Of a stretch of 64,000 nt of DNA, positions 58,501-64,000 are shown one piece after another (the stretch's first letter is position 1; each line of letters starts with the position of its first letter). The position numbers and the translations under genes are program-made. Where the stretch lies: positions 40,083,241 to 40,147,240 of the forward strand of contig JAAONU010000016.1 of NCBI GenBank assembly GCA_012932295.1. Reading direction: 5' to 3'. Under the pieces are notes generated by a model. That model had not been told where the DNA came from. It saw only the letters and a list, made by a program, of their open reading frames with translations, and ran no database searches. The stretch is from Cyclina sinensis (taxonomy: Eukaryota; Mollusca; Bivalvia; Venerida; Veneridae).

Positions 58501-59966
58501 ATATAGAGAAAACTCTGAAAATCTTCTTGTCTGAAATCATAAGGCCTGGAACTAAGAAATTATGCATCACCTAGAGGCTCTCTACCAGTATTGTTCAATT
58601 TATGCCCGTAGGGTTAATAGTGGCTGTGCCCCAAGGATCATTTAATTTAACATAGGCTTATATAAGGAAGCCTTAAAAAATCTTGTCTGAAACCATATGT
58701 TCTAGAGCCAAGATATTTGTTGTTGCATTTTCTAGTTGACCTCTGCTGAGTTTGTTTTGTCCCTGGTATCATAATTGGCCAAACCCCAGGGGTCCTATTT
58801 GTGTAAAATATTTAATCTTTGAAAATCTTCATCTGAGACAAAGAAAAAGCTTTATACCAAAGATATTTTGCAAGAAGCATCATTTAGAGGTCCTCTACCA
58901 AGATTGTTCAAATTATGCTCCAGTGGTCATTAATGACCCTGCACATGAGTTCACTTGATTTCACAAAGGCTTATGTAGGTAAGACTTAAAAAATCTTCTT
59001 GGCTGGAACAGTTTGCCCTAGAGCTTAGATATTTTGTATGTTGCATTGTCCAGTGTTCAAATTATGTCCCTGGGTTCAAAATTGACCCTGCCCTTGAGGT
59101 CCTATTTGTGTAAAATATTTAATCTTTGAAAATCTTCTTATAAGAAACCATAATCTTTAGAACGTAGATATTTGGGATGTAGTATTTTATAATTGACCTC
59201 TACCAAGATTATTCAAGTTATTTCACTAGGGTCAAAATGATCCTCTCCCTGGGCTTACTTGTTTTATGCTGAGTTTATGTAGGAAAAACCTTTGAAAATC
59301 TTCTTGTCTGAAACTGTTTGCCCTAGAGATAAGATATTTTTTTGGCAGCATTGTATAGTGGAAACATACTTATTTTGTTCAAATTTTGTCCCTGGGGTCT
59401 AAAATTGGTCCTGTCCCAGGGTTGTTTTTTGTATAAAAGATAAGATCTTTGAAAATCTTCAATTCAAAACCTGTTATTTTTCTTCTGATGTCAGCTCAAC
59501 AGCAGACGTACAGCTAGAGATCTCACGTGAGCAACCCAGAGCCATTATGGCTCTTTTGTTTGCCAAGGTGCTCACCTGCCAGTAGACTTTTTCAGTGAAT
59601 ATTTCTATATATAATATATACTGTATTAAACATGAGTCTAATATGATCTTGACCTTCGAATCTTTGTCAGTTTTCTGTATCATACTTATAGGTTTTATTT
59701 TTACAGAAATACTCAGGAAGGACCAAACATTGATGTGGAGTCATGAACACCAGTATAAGCAGATGGTATTAGAATCAGTGATTTCATCGTTGAGAAGTTA
59801 TTTCACTGTGTTTAAAGACAGTGAATTAATTTCAGACTTGACAGTGGAAGGGTACAACTCTAAAATTGAGACTTGGAAAACTGCATTAGACTTGGCTATT
59901 ACACTAAATAGCATTGACAGTGTTATAACTACTGGTTTAACAGAAGATCTTGCTCATATACTGTAG
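43479..59966 (+). CDS. BBS12: BBS12, chaperonin-like ciliary protein (10 exons seen, first exon missing)
   Basis: Group II chaperonin-like protein that, with MKKS and BBS10, assists BBSome assembly for ciliary traffic. Ten exons join in phase to 1240 residues without the first exon; human BBS12 has 710. Matches to human BBS12: VNTFIGPYR (TFLGPLK); CLLLEQLDIE (RLLESLDLT); LLYFIHSWS then MGIPMTSL (LGVPISII); IFLRSRHMNREE (SILIHSRHFNR); GVVVSVSMD (YITVVSVSNN); VNGDLTVSFRHKGY (IEGDLTENYRHLGF); INVLLVKGSLS ([11 protein letters not shown]); LSEAAQIDMVTY; SGAGQTEEACVRHL (LGGGAVEFLCL); NSKIETWKTALDLAI (TPKIEAWRRALDLVL). Exon d carries several hundred extra acidic residues. Human BBS12 has one coding exon. 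Confidence 0.92.
43857..44935 (+). repeat. Family D tandem-cored element, copy 2
   Basis: Begins ATGCCTCCAAAGGAGGGCAT with GTCTGTCTGTC runs. Units of about 150-175 bp share CATACTTGGACAC, CCCTTTGGACAAGAC and TTTGACCTTGACCTC phrases with 18290-19095. It ends GGGGGCATTGTCATCTTTTA. In the BBS12 intron between exons a and b. Confidence 0.7.
44962..45040 (+). CDS. BBS12: BBS12 exon b
   Basis: Acceptor AATTTCAG, donor GTATTT, phase 2 to 0. It encodes IKCLEDDSGYRYYRNG and CLLLEQLDIE, aligned with FIIDEECHES ... TVRLLESLDLT. Confidence 0.88.
45041..45410. other. BBS12 intron b-c, plain part
   Basis: No repeat, exon or RNA gene was recognised. Confidence 0.35.
45411..45571 (+). repeat. Five tandem copies of a splice-acceptor-like 32-bp unit
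   Basis: The unit TTTGTCTCTTGTTTACAGGC plus ACTGACTGTGTT is repeated five times. Its AG dinucleotides end at 45429, 45461, 45493, 45525 and 45555 (spacing 32, 32, 32, 30). Each has a pyrimidine-rich tract and TTTACAG|G, a good 3' splice site consensus. Located 219 bases before the true acceptor of exon c. Confidence 0.9.
45790..45918 (+). CDS. BBS12: BBS12 exon c
   Basis: Acceptor TACTTTCAG, donor GTTTGT, 43 codons in phase 0. It encodes HPVYQYIISISSDFRKKYGE and ADDLLYFIHSWSRVIVDLID, aligned with the first chaperonin helices of human BBS12. Confidence 0.9.
45919..46385. other. BBS12 intron c-d
   Basis: Short AT-rich intron, nothing recognised. Confidence 0.4.
46386..48862 (+). CDS. BBS12: BBS12 exon d (2.5 kb, with giant insertion)
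   Basis: Acceptor AATTGCAG, donor GTGAGT, phase 0 to 2, 825 full codons without a stop. The start (GIPMTSLTFHMKAVITDCIH) and the end (IFLRSRHMNREE; LKEIVRQMVMGVNYDG) align to human BBS12. The roughly 680 residues between them are Asp/Glu/Ser/Asn-rich with no recognised domain, against roughly 100 in human. They include a 3 x 22-residue repeat and an acidic patch EMDDDDYDD. Confidence 0.9.
47901..48098 (+). repeat. In-frame 66-bp triplication in BBS12 exon d
   Basis: Three nearly identical 66-bp units starting GACAATATTGATCAAGTGAA at 47901, 47967 and 48033. They translate to 22-residue repeats of the form DNIDQVNLDDSDKQGNNVNS. The third unit has drifted (DES, QEN). Confidence 0.95.
48863..49525. 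other. BBS12 intron d-e
   Basis: AT-rich intron, nothing recognised. Confidence 0.4.
49526..49667 (+). CDS. BBS12: BBS12 exon e
   Basis: Acceptor TCTATTCAG, donor GTAAAT, phase 2 to 0. It encodes IETIDCYSRTGVKECP and VIDGVVVSVSMDTLSSIQKL, aligned with [20 protein letters not shown] of human BBS12. Confidence 0.92.
49668..50094. other. BBS12 intron e-f, plain part
   Basis: No feature was recognised before the AGCTCACCTGAGC-type element. Confidence 0.35.
50711..51813. mobile_element. 1.1-kb hAT-like nonautonomous transposon
   Basis: Interrupts the host repeat phrase AATATGGGTCATCTGGGG. GGGTCA is present on both sides, a short target duplication of about 5-7 bp. The left end reads CAGGCACGGATTTACCGGGG; the right end is CTGGATCCGGCCCTG, roughly its inverse. 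The ends are followed inward by C- and G-rich runs. CAGG...CCTG ends suggest hAT, but the duplication is not clearly 8 bp. No intact transposase. Confidence 0.6.
51696..51768. repeat. Tandem G/C-rich hairpins in the transposon
   Basis: ACGGAAGGGGG, a TTA spacer and the exact complement CCCCCTTCCGT form a perfect 11-bp stem at 51696-51720. A second, imperfect copy lies at about 51742-51767 with a shared CCTTCCCCCAAGCCCCC linker, giving a period of about 46 bp. Confidence 0.9.
52263..52427. other. BBS12 intron e-f, short gap
   Basis: Plain sequence between two repeat elements. Confidence 0.3.
52428..53594 (+). mobile_element. Family A tandem-cored element, copy A5
   Basis: Starts GCGCACCTGAGCACAAAGTG. 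Three or so family A units come first, then a different core with four roughly 130-bp units (AGTACCATTACACCCAGAGC, AGGTCAAGTTCACAGGGACC). The end is ACTCAGGTGAGCAATTTAGG, hairpin 53572-53588 and CTTGTTTT, 82 bases before exon f. Apparently a chimera of two cores. Confidence 0.7.
53676..53828 (+). CDS. BBS12: BBS12 exon f
   Basis: Acceptor TTATTTTAG, donor GTAAGC, 51 codons in phase 0. It encodes LVNGDLTVSFRHKGYMPL and ERWLKDIIHILEK, aligned with IEGDLTENYRHLGFN and WANHVLQVLIQ. Confidence 0.93.
53990..54233 (+). repeat. Short GGGCATA-ended element, copy 2, with T23 run
   Basis: Inverse homologue of 14895-15125. It begins TATGCCCCTGGAGGGAGGGC and GTCTGTCTGTC and contains TGATGAGCTCTACCTGCCAG. 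It ends with hairpin GTTC ATTC GAAC, then ATAGCGCC and an uninterrupted T23 (54211-54233). Confidence 0.7.
54234..54564. other. BBS12 intron f-g, plain part
   Basis: No feature was recognised. Confidence 0.35.
54565..54845 (+). repeat. Short family A-related element
   Basis: Starts ACTCAGCTGAGCACAAGG with GTCTGTCTGTCC. The remnant core contains AACACTCTAGTGGACACATT. It ends ATACTCAAGTTATAGGACCA, hairpin 54822-54838 and CTTGTTA. Confidence 0.6.
54916..55083 (+). CDS. BBS12: BBS12 exon g
   Basis: Acceptor ATATTTCAG, donor GTTTGT, 56 codons in phase 0. It encodes LSINVLLVKGSLSGELVSAC and LSEAAQIDMVTYTPLATE, aligned with [20 protein letters not shown]. Confidence 0.93.
55122..55917 (-). mobile_element. 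SINE with about nine tandem tRNA-like heads
   Basis: Read on the minus strand, about nine roughly 78-bp units (55217-55917) each contain AGAGCAATGGACTCC and GAGGTTGCTGGTTCTATACC, resembling a tRNA D-arm/anticodon-arm and a B box. They lead into a single SINE-like body at about 55122-55215 that is shared with the SINE at 56440-56615 (AAGTACTTGTTCTAACACAG on the minus strand). One unit is about 10 bases short. Because 78 is a multiple of three, long spurious open frames cross the array on both strands. In the BBS12 intron between exons g and h. Confidence 0.75.
56277..56393 (+). CDS. BBS12: BBS12 exon h
   Basis: Acceptor TTTTACAG, donor GTAAAT, 39 codons in phase 0. It encodes ENVCTGMFVSPLQQNWCDKM and VVISLDHNNPQ, aligned with [20 protein letters not shown]. 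Confidence 0.9.
56440..56615 (-). mobile_element. tRNA-derived SINE, single-headed relative
   Basis: The minus strand carries A-box-like TAGTCAAGGAGTAGACTCC and a near-perfect B box CAGGTTCAAATCCCAC. A body follows with AGTACTGGTCTGAACCCAGG, homologous to the body next to the head array, and an A-rich tail with AAAACAAAACAAAAAC. Confidence 0.75.
56616..57679. repeat. BBS12 intron h-i, decayed repeat units
   Basis: CTGTTTCTCA, CAACTATTACTCAGATTTTA, ACCAAGCCTTGTTGTGCATA and CATTCCAGTGCAATGATTTT recur once at about 150-155 bp spacing (56842 and about 56994). This suggests a degraded tandem-cored element. The rest is plain. Confidence 0.45.
57680..57842 (+). CDS. BBS12: BBS12 exon i
   Basis: Acceptor TATATACAG, donor GTAAAT, phase 0 to 1. 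It encodes TVILCGITPMLTDLKEQELW and GGLVSGAGQTEEACVRHLEE, the chaperonin equatorial return; the SGAGQTE motif stands where human has LGGGAVE. Confidence 0.92.
57843..58129. other. BBS12 intron i-j, plain part
   Basis: Nothing recognised. Confidence 0.3.
58130..59562 (+). mobile_element. Family A tandem-cored element, copy A6
   Basis: Starts AGCTCACCTGAGCACTAAGT with GTGCTCATGGTGAGC. About eight strongly diverged units of roughly 160 bp follow. It ends TCACGTGAGCAACCC, then hairpin AGAGCCAT T ATGGCTCT (59538-59554) and CTTTTGTTT. The oldest-looking family A copy here, yet its 3' hairpin is perfectly paired. Confidence 0.75.
59707..59966 (+). CDS. BBS12: BBS12 exon j and stop
   Basis: Acceptor TTTTACAG, enters in phase 1, 86 codons then TAG. 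It encodes VLESVISSLRSYFTVFKD and NSKIETWKTALDLAITLNSI, then VITTGLTEDLAHIL. It is shorter than the human C-terminus, which has a longer stretch before the KIEAWRRALDL motif. Confidence 0.93.
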
Positions 59967-60955
59967 ACATTGCATTTCATTTTTGCTAACATGAAAACTA
60001 AACAAATCTATAAAAATAAGTGTCTTGAAGGTTCATTTGTTTGAAGTAAAGGGTCAGGTGAGCTGGTCTGAGGTTACTACATTTAGGCAGAAGCATATTT
60101 CTGCTGAGTTATCTTCAAATGTAGTTGCCTATGGTCCAAATATGAGAGATAATTTTTCTTGCACTCTAAACTTGTTCATTGAATATTTCCTTCTCTGACA
60201 AGCATTTTAAGATTGCACTTTTTTCATAGCATAGATATTGCAGAAATTCTTGATGAGGATAGAGTGACTGTAACATGATATGTTGTCAAGGTCAAGGCAT
60301 AATCTTAAAGTTTTACACAAATAAATTTATTACATTGTCCAATACAGTTTGCAAGAAAAAGCTGTACTAATAATGTTGTCAGGTGTGACTTTGACCTTTA
60401 GATATGTATTACTACTCCTAAAGTGCAGAGATGAATTACTGTAATCATAAAAATAAAATATTCAAAGCTTTTAGAAAACTTGATGTATTTTTTGTCAAGA
60501 CATGCTTCATGTCTTTCTGATAGTTGAAATTTTTCAATGTACACAAATTTAGAATAGTTTTGACTTGGGCAATATCCGATACTGTTGAAAACAGATTTTA
60601 CCTTGTCCTTATGTAAGACTTAACATGTAAAATTTAAAAGTGTTGTCTACCCAAAAATTATTGAAAATATGAGAGTATTTTATATTTGTATCTATACTTA
60701 AATGTTTAAGTTTTTAGAAAATACATGTATATCATTTAATTTGGTGTGACTTGTGTAGTTTTTAAATAGTGAACTTGGTGTCTTTTGTGATCTTTTACCA
60801 TTCAGCTGACCAGCATATCTCTGTTATCTATGTTTCTGGTCGTAGAAATTCCCTGCAAAAATGGTAAACCATATCATGCAAGTGATACAAAAATAAAGTC
60901 CTTGTAGCTGTCAAAATTTTTTATCAAAATAAACGTCTAAATAAATGGGCCACAT
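59967..60955. other. BBS12 3' UTR and flank
   Basis: AT-rich sequence with no repeat arrays, consistent with a 3' UTR and flank. No further gene. Confidence 0.45.
60320..60325 (+). other. Candidate polyadenylation signal for BBS12
   Basis: AATAAA 354 bases after the BBS12 stop. Other candidate hexamers occur near 60453, 60890 and 60928, so the true site is uncertain. Confidence 0.4.
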
Positions 60956-61215
60956 TATTTCATATAGTTTTATATAGGGAAACCTTTGAAAATCTTCTCT
61001 GAAACTACAAGGCCAAGGGCTAAGATGTGTGGTATGTAGCATTGTCTAGTGAACCTCCACCAAGTTTGTACAAATTATGACCCAAGGGTCAAAATATACG
61101 CGTGTTTTATATTTAACTTACAGGTTCACTTAGTGCCCCTGGGGTCATAAATGGCTATGCCCAAGAGGATCACTTGATTTAATAAAGGCTTATTTTAAGG
61201 AAAACTTTGAAAATC
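60956..61215 (+). repeat. Fragment of family A core
   Basis: About one and a half degraded family A units (TTGTCTAGTGAACCTCCACC, GTTTTATATAGGGAAACC) without either terminus. Confidence 0.55.
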
Positions 61216-62674
61216 ATTTTGAGCTCGACTTTTTCAAAGAAAGAATAGAGTTATTGCTATAGTCATGGTGTCATTGCCATTGCATTTCCCGTCCGAAAAC
61301 TTTAACATTGAACATAATTTTAAACAACAATTTTTTGGACAGAACCTCAAAGTTGACCTTACTAAGCTTGACCTAACCTCATAAATGACCTTCACTTTCA
61401 AGGTCAGAATATTGAATTTTGCTAAAATTGGCCTCAGTCCGGAAAATATTTTTCTAAAAGGGGAGATAATTCAAAAACAGGGCAAAATAGGGTTACGGTT
61501 CTTTGACACTGCAGTCCGCCTCAATGCCCTCTACCACTGTTTGCAGTTTAAACAAATTATCTCCAAGGGTTTTCAGGTTATACTCCGGACAAGATTTTTC
61601 TAAAAGGGAAGATAATTCAAAAACAGGGCATAATAGAGTTATGGTTCTTTGGCACTGCACTCCGCGTCAATGCCCTCTACCACTGTGTTAAGTTTAAACA
61701 AATTATCTCCAAGGGTTTTCAGGTTATGATTTGGACAAGACTTTTCTAAATGCGGAGATAATTCAAAACAGGGCAAAATAGAGTTATGGTTCTTTGGCAC
61801 TGCACTCCGCGTCAATCCCCTCTACCACTGTGTTAAGTTTAAACAAATTATCTCCAAGGGTTTTCAGGTTATGCTTTGGACAAGACTTTTCTAAAAGAGG
61901 AGATAATTCAAAACGGGGCAAAATAAAGTTATGGTTCTTTTGCACTGCAGTCCGCGTCTATGCCCTCTACCACTGTGTATAGTTTAAACAAATTATGTCC
62001 AAGGGTTTTCAGGTTATGCTCCGGACAAGATTTTTCTAAATGGGGAGATAATTAAAAAACGGGGCAAAATAGAGTTATGGTTCTTTGGCACTGCACTCCG
62101 CCTCAATGCTCTCTACAACTATGTGTAGTTTAAACAAATTATCTCCAAGGGTTTTCAGGTTATGCTCTGGACAAGATTTTTCTAAAAGGGGAGATAATTC
62201 AAAAATGGGCCAAAATAGAGTTATGGTTCTTTGGCACTGCAGTCTGCCTCAGTGCCCTCTAGCACTGTATGCAGTCTAAAAAAATAATGTCCAAGGGTTT
62301 TCAGGTTATTTTCCGGACAAGATTTTTCTAAAAGGGGAGGTAATTCAAAAACGGGCCAAAATAGAGTTATGGTTCTTTGGAACTGCAGATTGCCTCAATG
62401 CCCTCTACCACTGTGTGCAGTTTAAAGAAATTATCTCCAAGGGTTTTTCAGGTTATGCTCCGGACAAGATTTTTCTAAAAGGGGGGATAATTTAAAAACG
62501 GGGCAAAATAGAGTTATGGTTCTTTGGAACTGCACTCCGCGTCAAGGCCCACTACCACTGTGTGCAGTTTAAACAAATTATATCCAGGGGTTTTCAAGTT
62601 ATGCTCGGGACAAAACGGACGGACAGACGGACAAGGCGGCGACTATTTATTATGCTCTCCCTTCGGGGAGCATA
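61216..62674 (-). repeat. Family B GAGCATA element, copy 2
   Basis: On the minus strand it starts with the hairpin TATGCTCCCCGAAGGGAGAG and GTCCGTCTGTCCGTCC. It then has about eight units of roughly 147 bp (GTGGTAGAGGGCATTGACGC, CAAAGAACCATAACTCTATT) from about 62600 down to about 61430, fading into degraded sequence at 61216. The units are only slightly diverged, so this copy is fairly young. Confidence 0.75.
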
Positions 62675-64000
62675 AAAATTTTGACATAATATAAATATAA
62701 TTCTTAAAGAAAATAAACAATTGGTATGTTTTAGGTGTAAAAGTGACCAGCCTTTTCTAAGCGTTAGATTTAGTATAAGAACACCGTTGGCCACAAGTGT
62801 TATTCATATTTTTCCTTGGGAGAACTAACTAAGTCCTTACTTCTGAAAGAGAAAAAACATTTTAAATTTAAATCCTGTATATTAAAATATAATTAAACAC
62901 ATTCAACACAATTCATTTTAACGCATTAAACATATAGATGCAGTCCAATCAGGACTTAATACAACGTGATATTGGACACAACGGACGCTTTAAATCTTTT
63001 AACAGCACTGTTTACTCATGTTTTCAGTCGTTTTCTTATGAAAACTAAAGAAATATTTTAAAATATTTAAAAAACAACAATGAAATTTTCTCAAAGGTCT
63101 TTTACTCAAAAGAAAAGGATTAATCGTCATTAGGTTTATTCATTCCTTTTATACATATTCTAATCAAATCAGTTTTAATTCATTTAGATTCGTTAACATA
63201 ATCTTTATTATTTTACTTTGTTCTTACTTTATTTTTTATTTTCTGCGATTCTTGAACCCTTCACTTTCGCTTATATTTGTAAAACTTTAAGAGGGAAAAG
63301 GGTAAACGATACAATAAGATTTTTAATGAATTTTAAAGCAATCTATCTTTTTAAATGAAAAACATATCTATATATTACCCTTACATGCTTACATGCTGTC
63401 CAAAGTTAAAGGTTGTTACCAATACAAGGGGCAATCCGAATGTGACGAAGGAATCTACATTCAGCGGGATAGTTAAAAAATTAAACATTTATTTTTCTTT
63501 TTTTTTTTCTTTCTTTTTTGCTGTTTATCTTTAAATATGAAATAAATAACTTCAATCGTCCGTTCGTTCCGCACCTTTCTTCCTTCCATTCTTTGTCATG
63601 TCTGATGAAATTGAATATCGATATTGGTATAGTTTCAAACTAAACTGGAAGCAATTAGGAAGATAATTTCATGTCTAAAAATGTCTATTTAGAAAGATGA
63701 AAAGTTGACAAATACAGTTAGCATTCTTTTCAGAAGTATGTTTTGATTCCCGTCCAGGATTACGCCGACCTGGAATATGTTGTAATAGTAATAATAATAA
63801 AAAATCTTTTTGATTTCTGATATAAAAATAGAACAAATCATAAGTCATCATAATAATGACTTTCTCAAGCGTGTATATGTTATGATCCACACTTTTCCTA
63901 GGAAAGCCTATTAAGTTACCGGAAAGTTGGGTAAATAAGTGAATCATGTACAATTTCCACGGCTGTTAAATTTTAATTGGTGATATTTTCTAGGATAGCT
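62675..64000. other. Right flank, no gene recognised
   Basis: AT-rich (about 70 percent by eye), with a short (TAA) run near 63787. No convincing exon, repeat array or RNA gene on either strand. Confidence 0.4.

Noticed and set aside
1717..62674. Calling the tandem-cored elements Helitrons outright
   Set aside because: The hairpin near the 3' end fits, but the terminal bases are CTTGTTT rather than a clear CTRR, and no Rep-helicase gene is in the window; kept as inference only.

Overview
The window looks like a bivalve mollusc nuclear genome. It is AT-rich, holds multi-exon genes with GT-AG introns of 0.3 to 10 kb, and its introns are filled with the dispersed repeats typical of clams and mussels: elements starting AGCTCACCTGAGC and ending in CTCTTGTTT, GAGCATA and GGGCATA-bounded elements, tRNA-derived SINEs and LINE fragments. 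The species cannot be named from sequence alone. All gene calls come from translating candidate exons by eye, checking splice phase across every junction, and recalling the vertebrate protein families.

Three real genes are recognised. (1) Minus strand, 604-11199: the first three coding exons of ornithine aminotransferase (OAT), a mitochondrial PLP enzyme; the gene continues off the left edge. (2) Plus strand, 12984-36656: a complete 11-exon family X DNA polymerase of the Pol mu/TdT branch (580 aa), head-to-head with OAT at about 1.8 kb. It has a BRCT domain, all three catalytic aspartates and a TdT-like C-terminus. It also has about 100 extra residues between the second and third catalytic aspartates. 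(3) Plus strand, 43479-59966: ten exons of the chaperonin-like ciliary protein BBS12. Its first coding exon was not found. A 2.5-kb exon carries an acidic insertion of several hundred residues absent from human BBS12.

Between and inside the genes: 1717-3008, 4938-8074 and 8461-9857 are two tandem-cored repeat elements and a 27-bp minisatellite inside OAT intron 2. Polymerase intron 1 holds a MITE with a SINE nested in its left terminal repeat. Introns 4 to 8 hold many tandem-cored elements. 36.7-43.4 kb is intergenic or upstream-intronic, with a SINE, a broken transposase-like remnant, a poly(A) run and a 5'-truncated LINE. BBS12 introns hold more tandem-cored elements, a G/C-rich hairpin-bearing transposon, and an unusual tandem array of about nine tRNA-like SINE heads. 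60-64 kb is downstream flank with one more tandem-cored element.

The three genes have no obvious functional link (amino acid metabolism, DNA end joining, cilium assembly). The most interesting signals are the enlarged polymerase loop with a TdT-type lysine, the giant BBS12 insertion, a terminal hairpin shared by repeat families with different cores (with compensatory changes), four perfect oestrogen-response-element palindromes in one repeat, and the tandem tRNA-head array.
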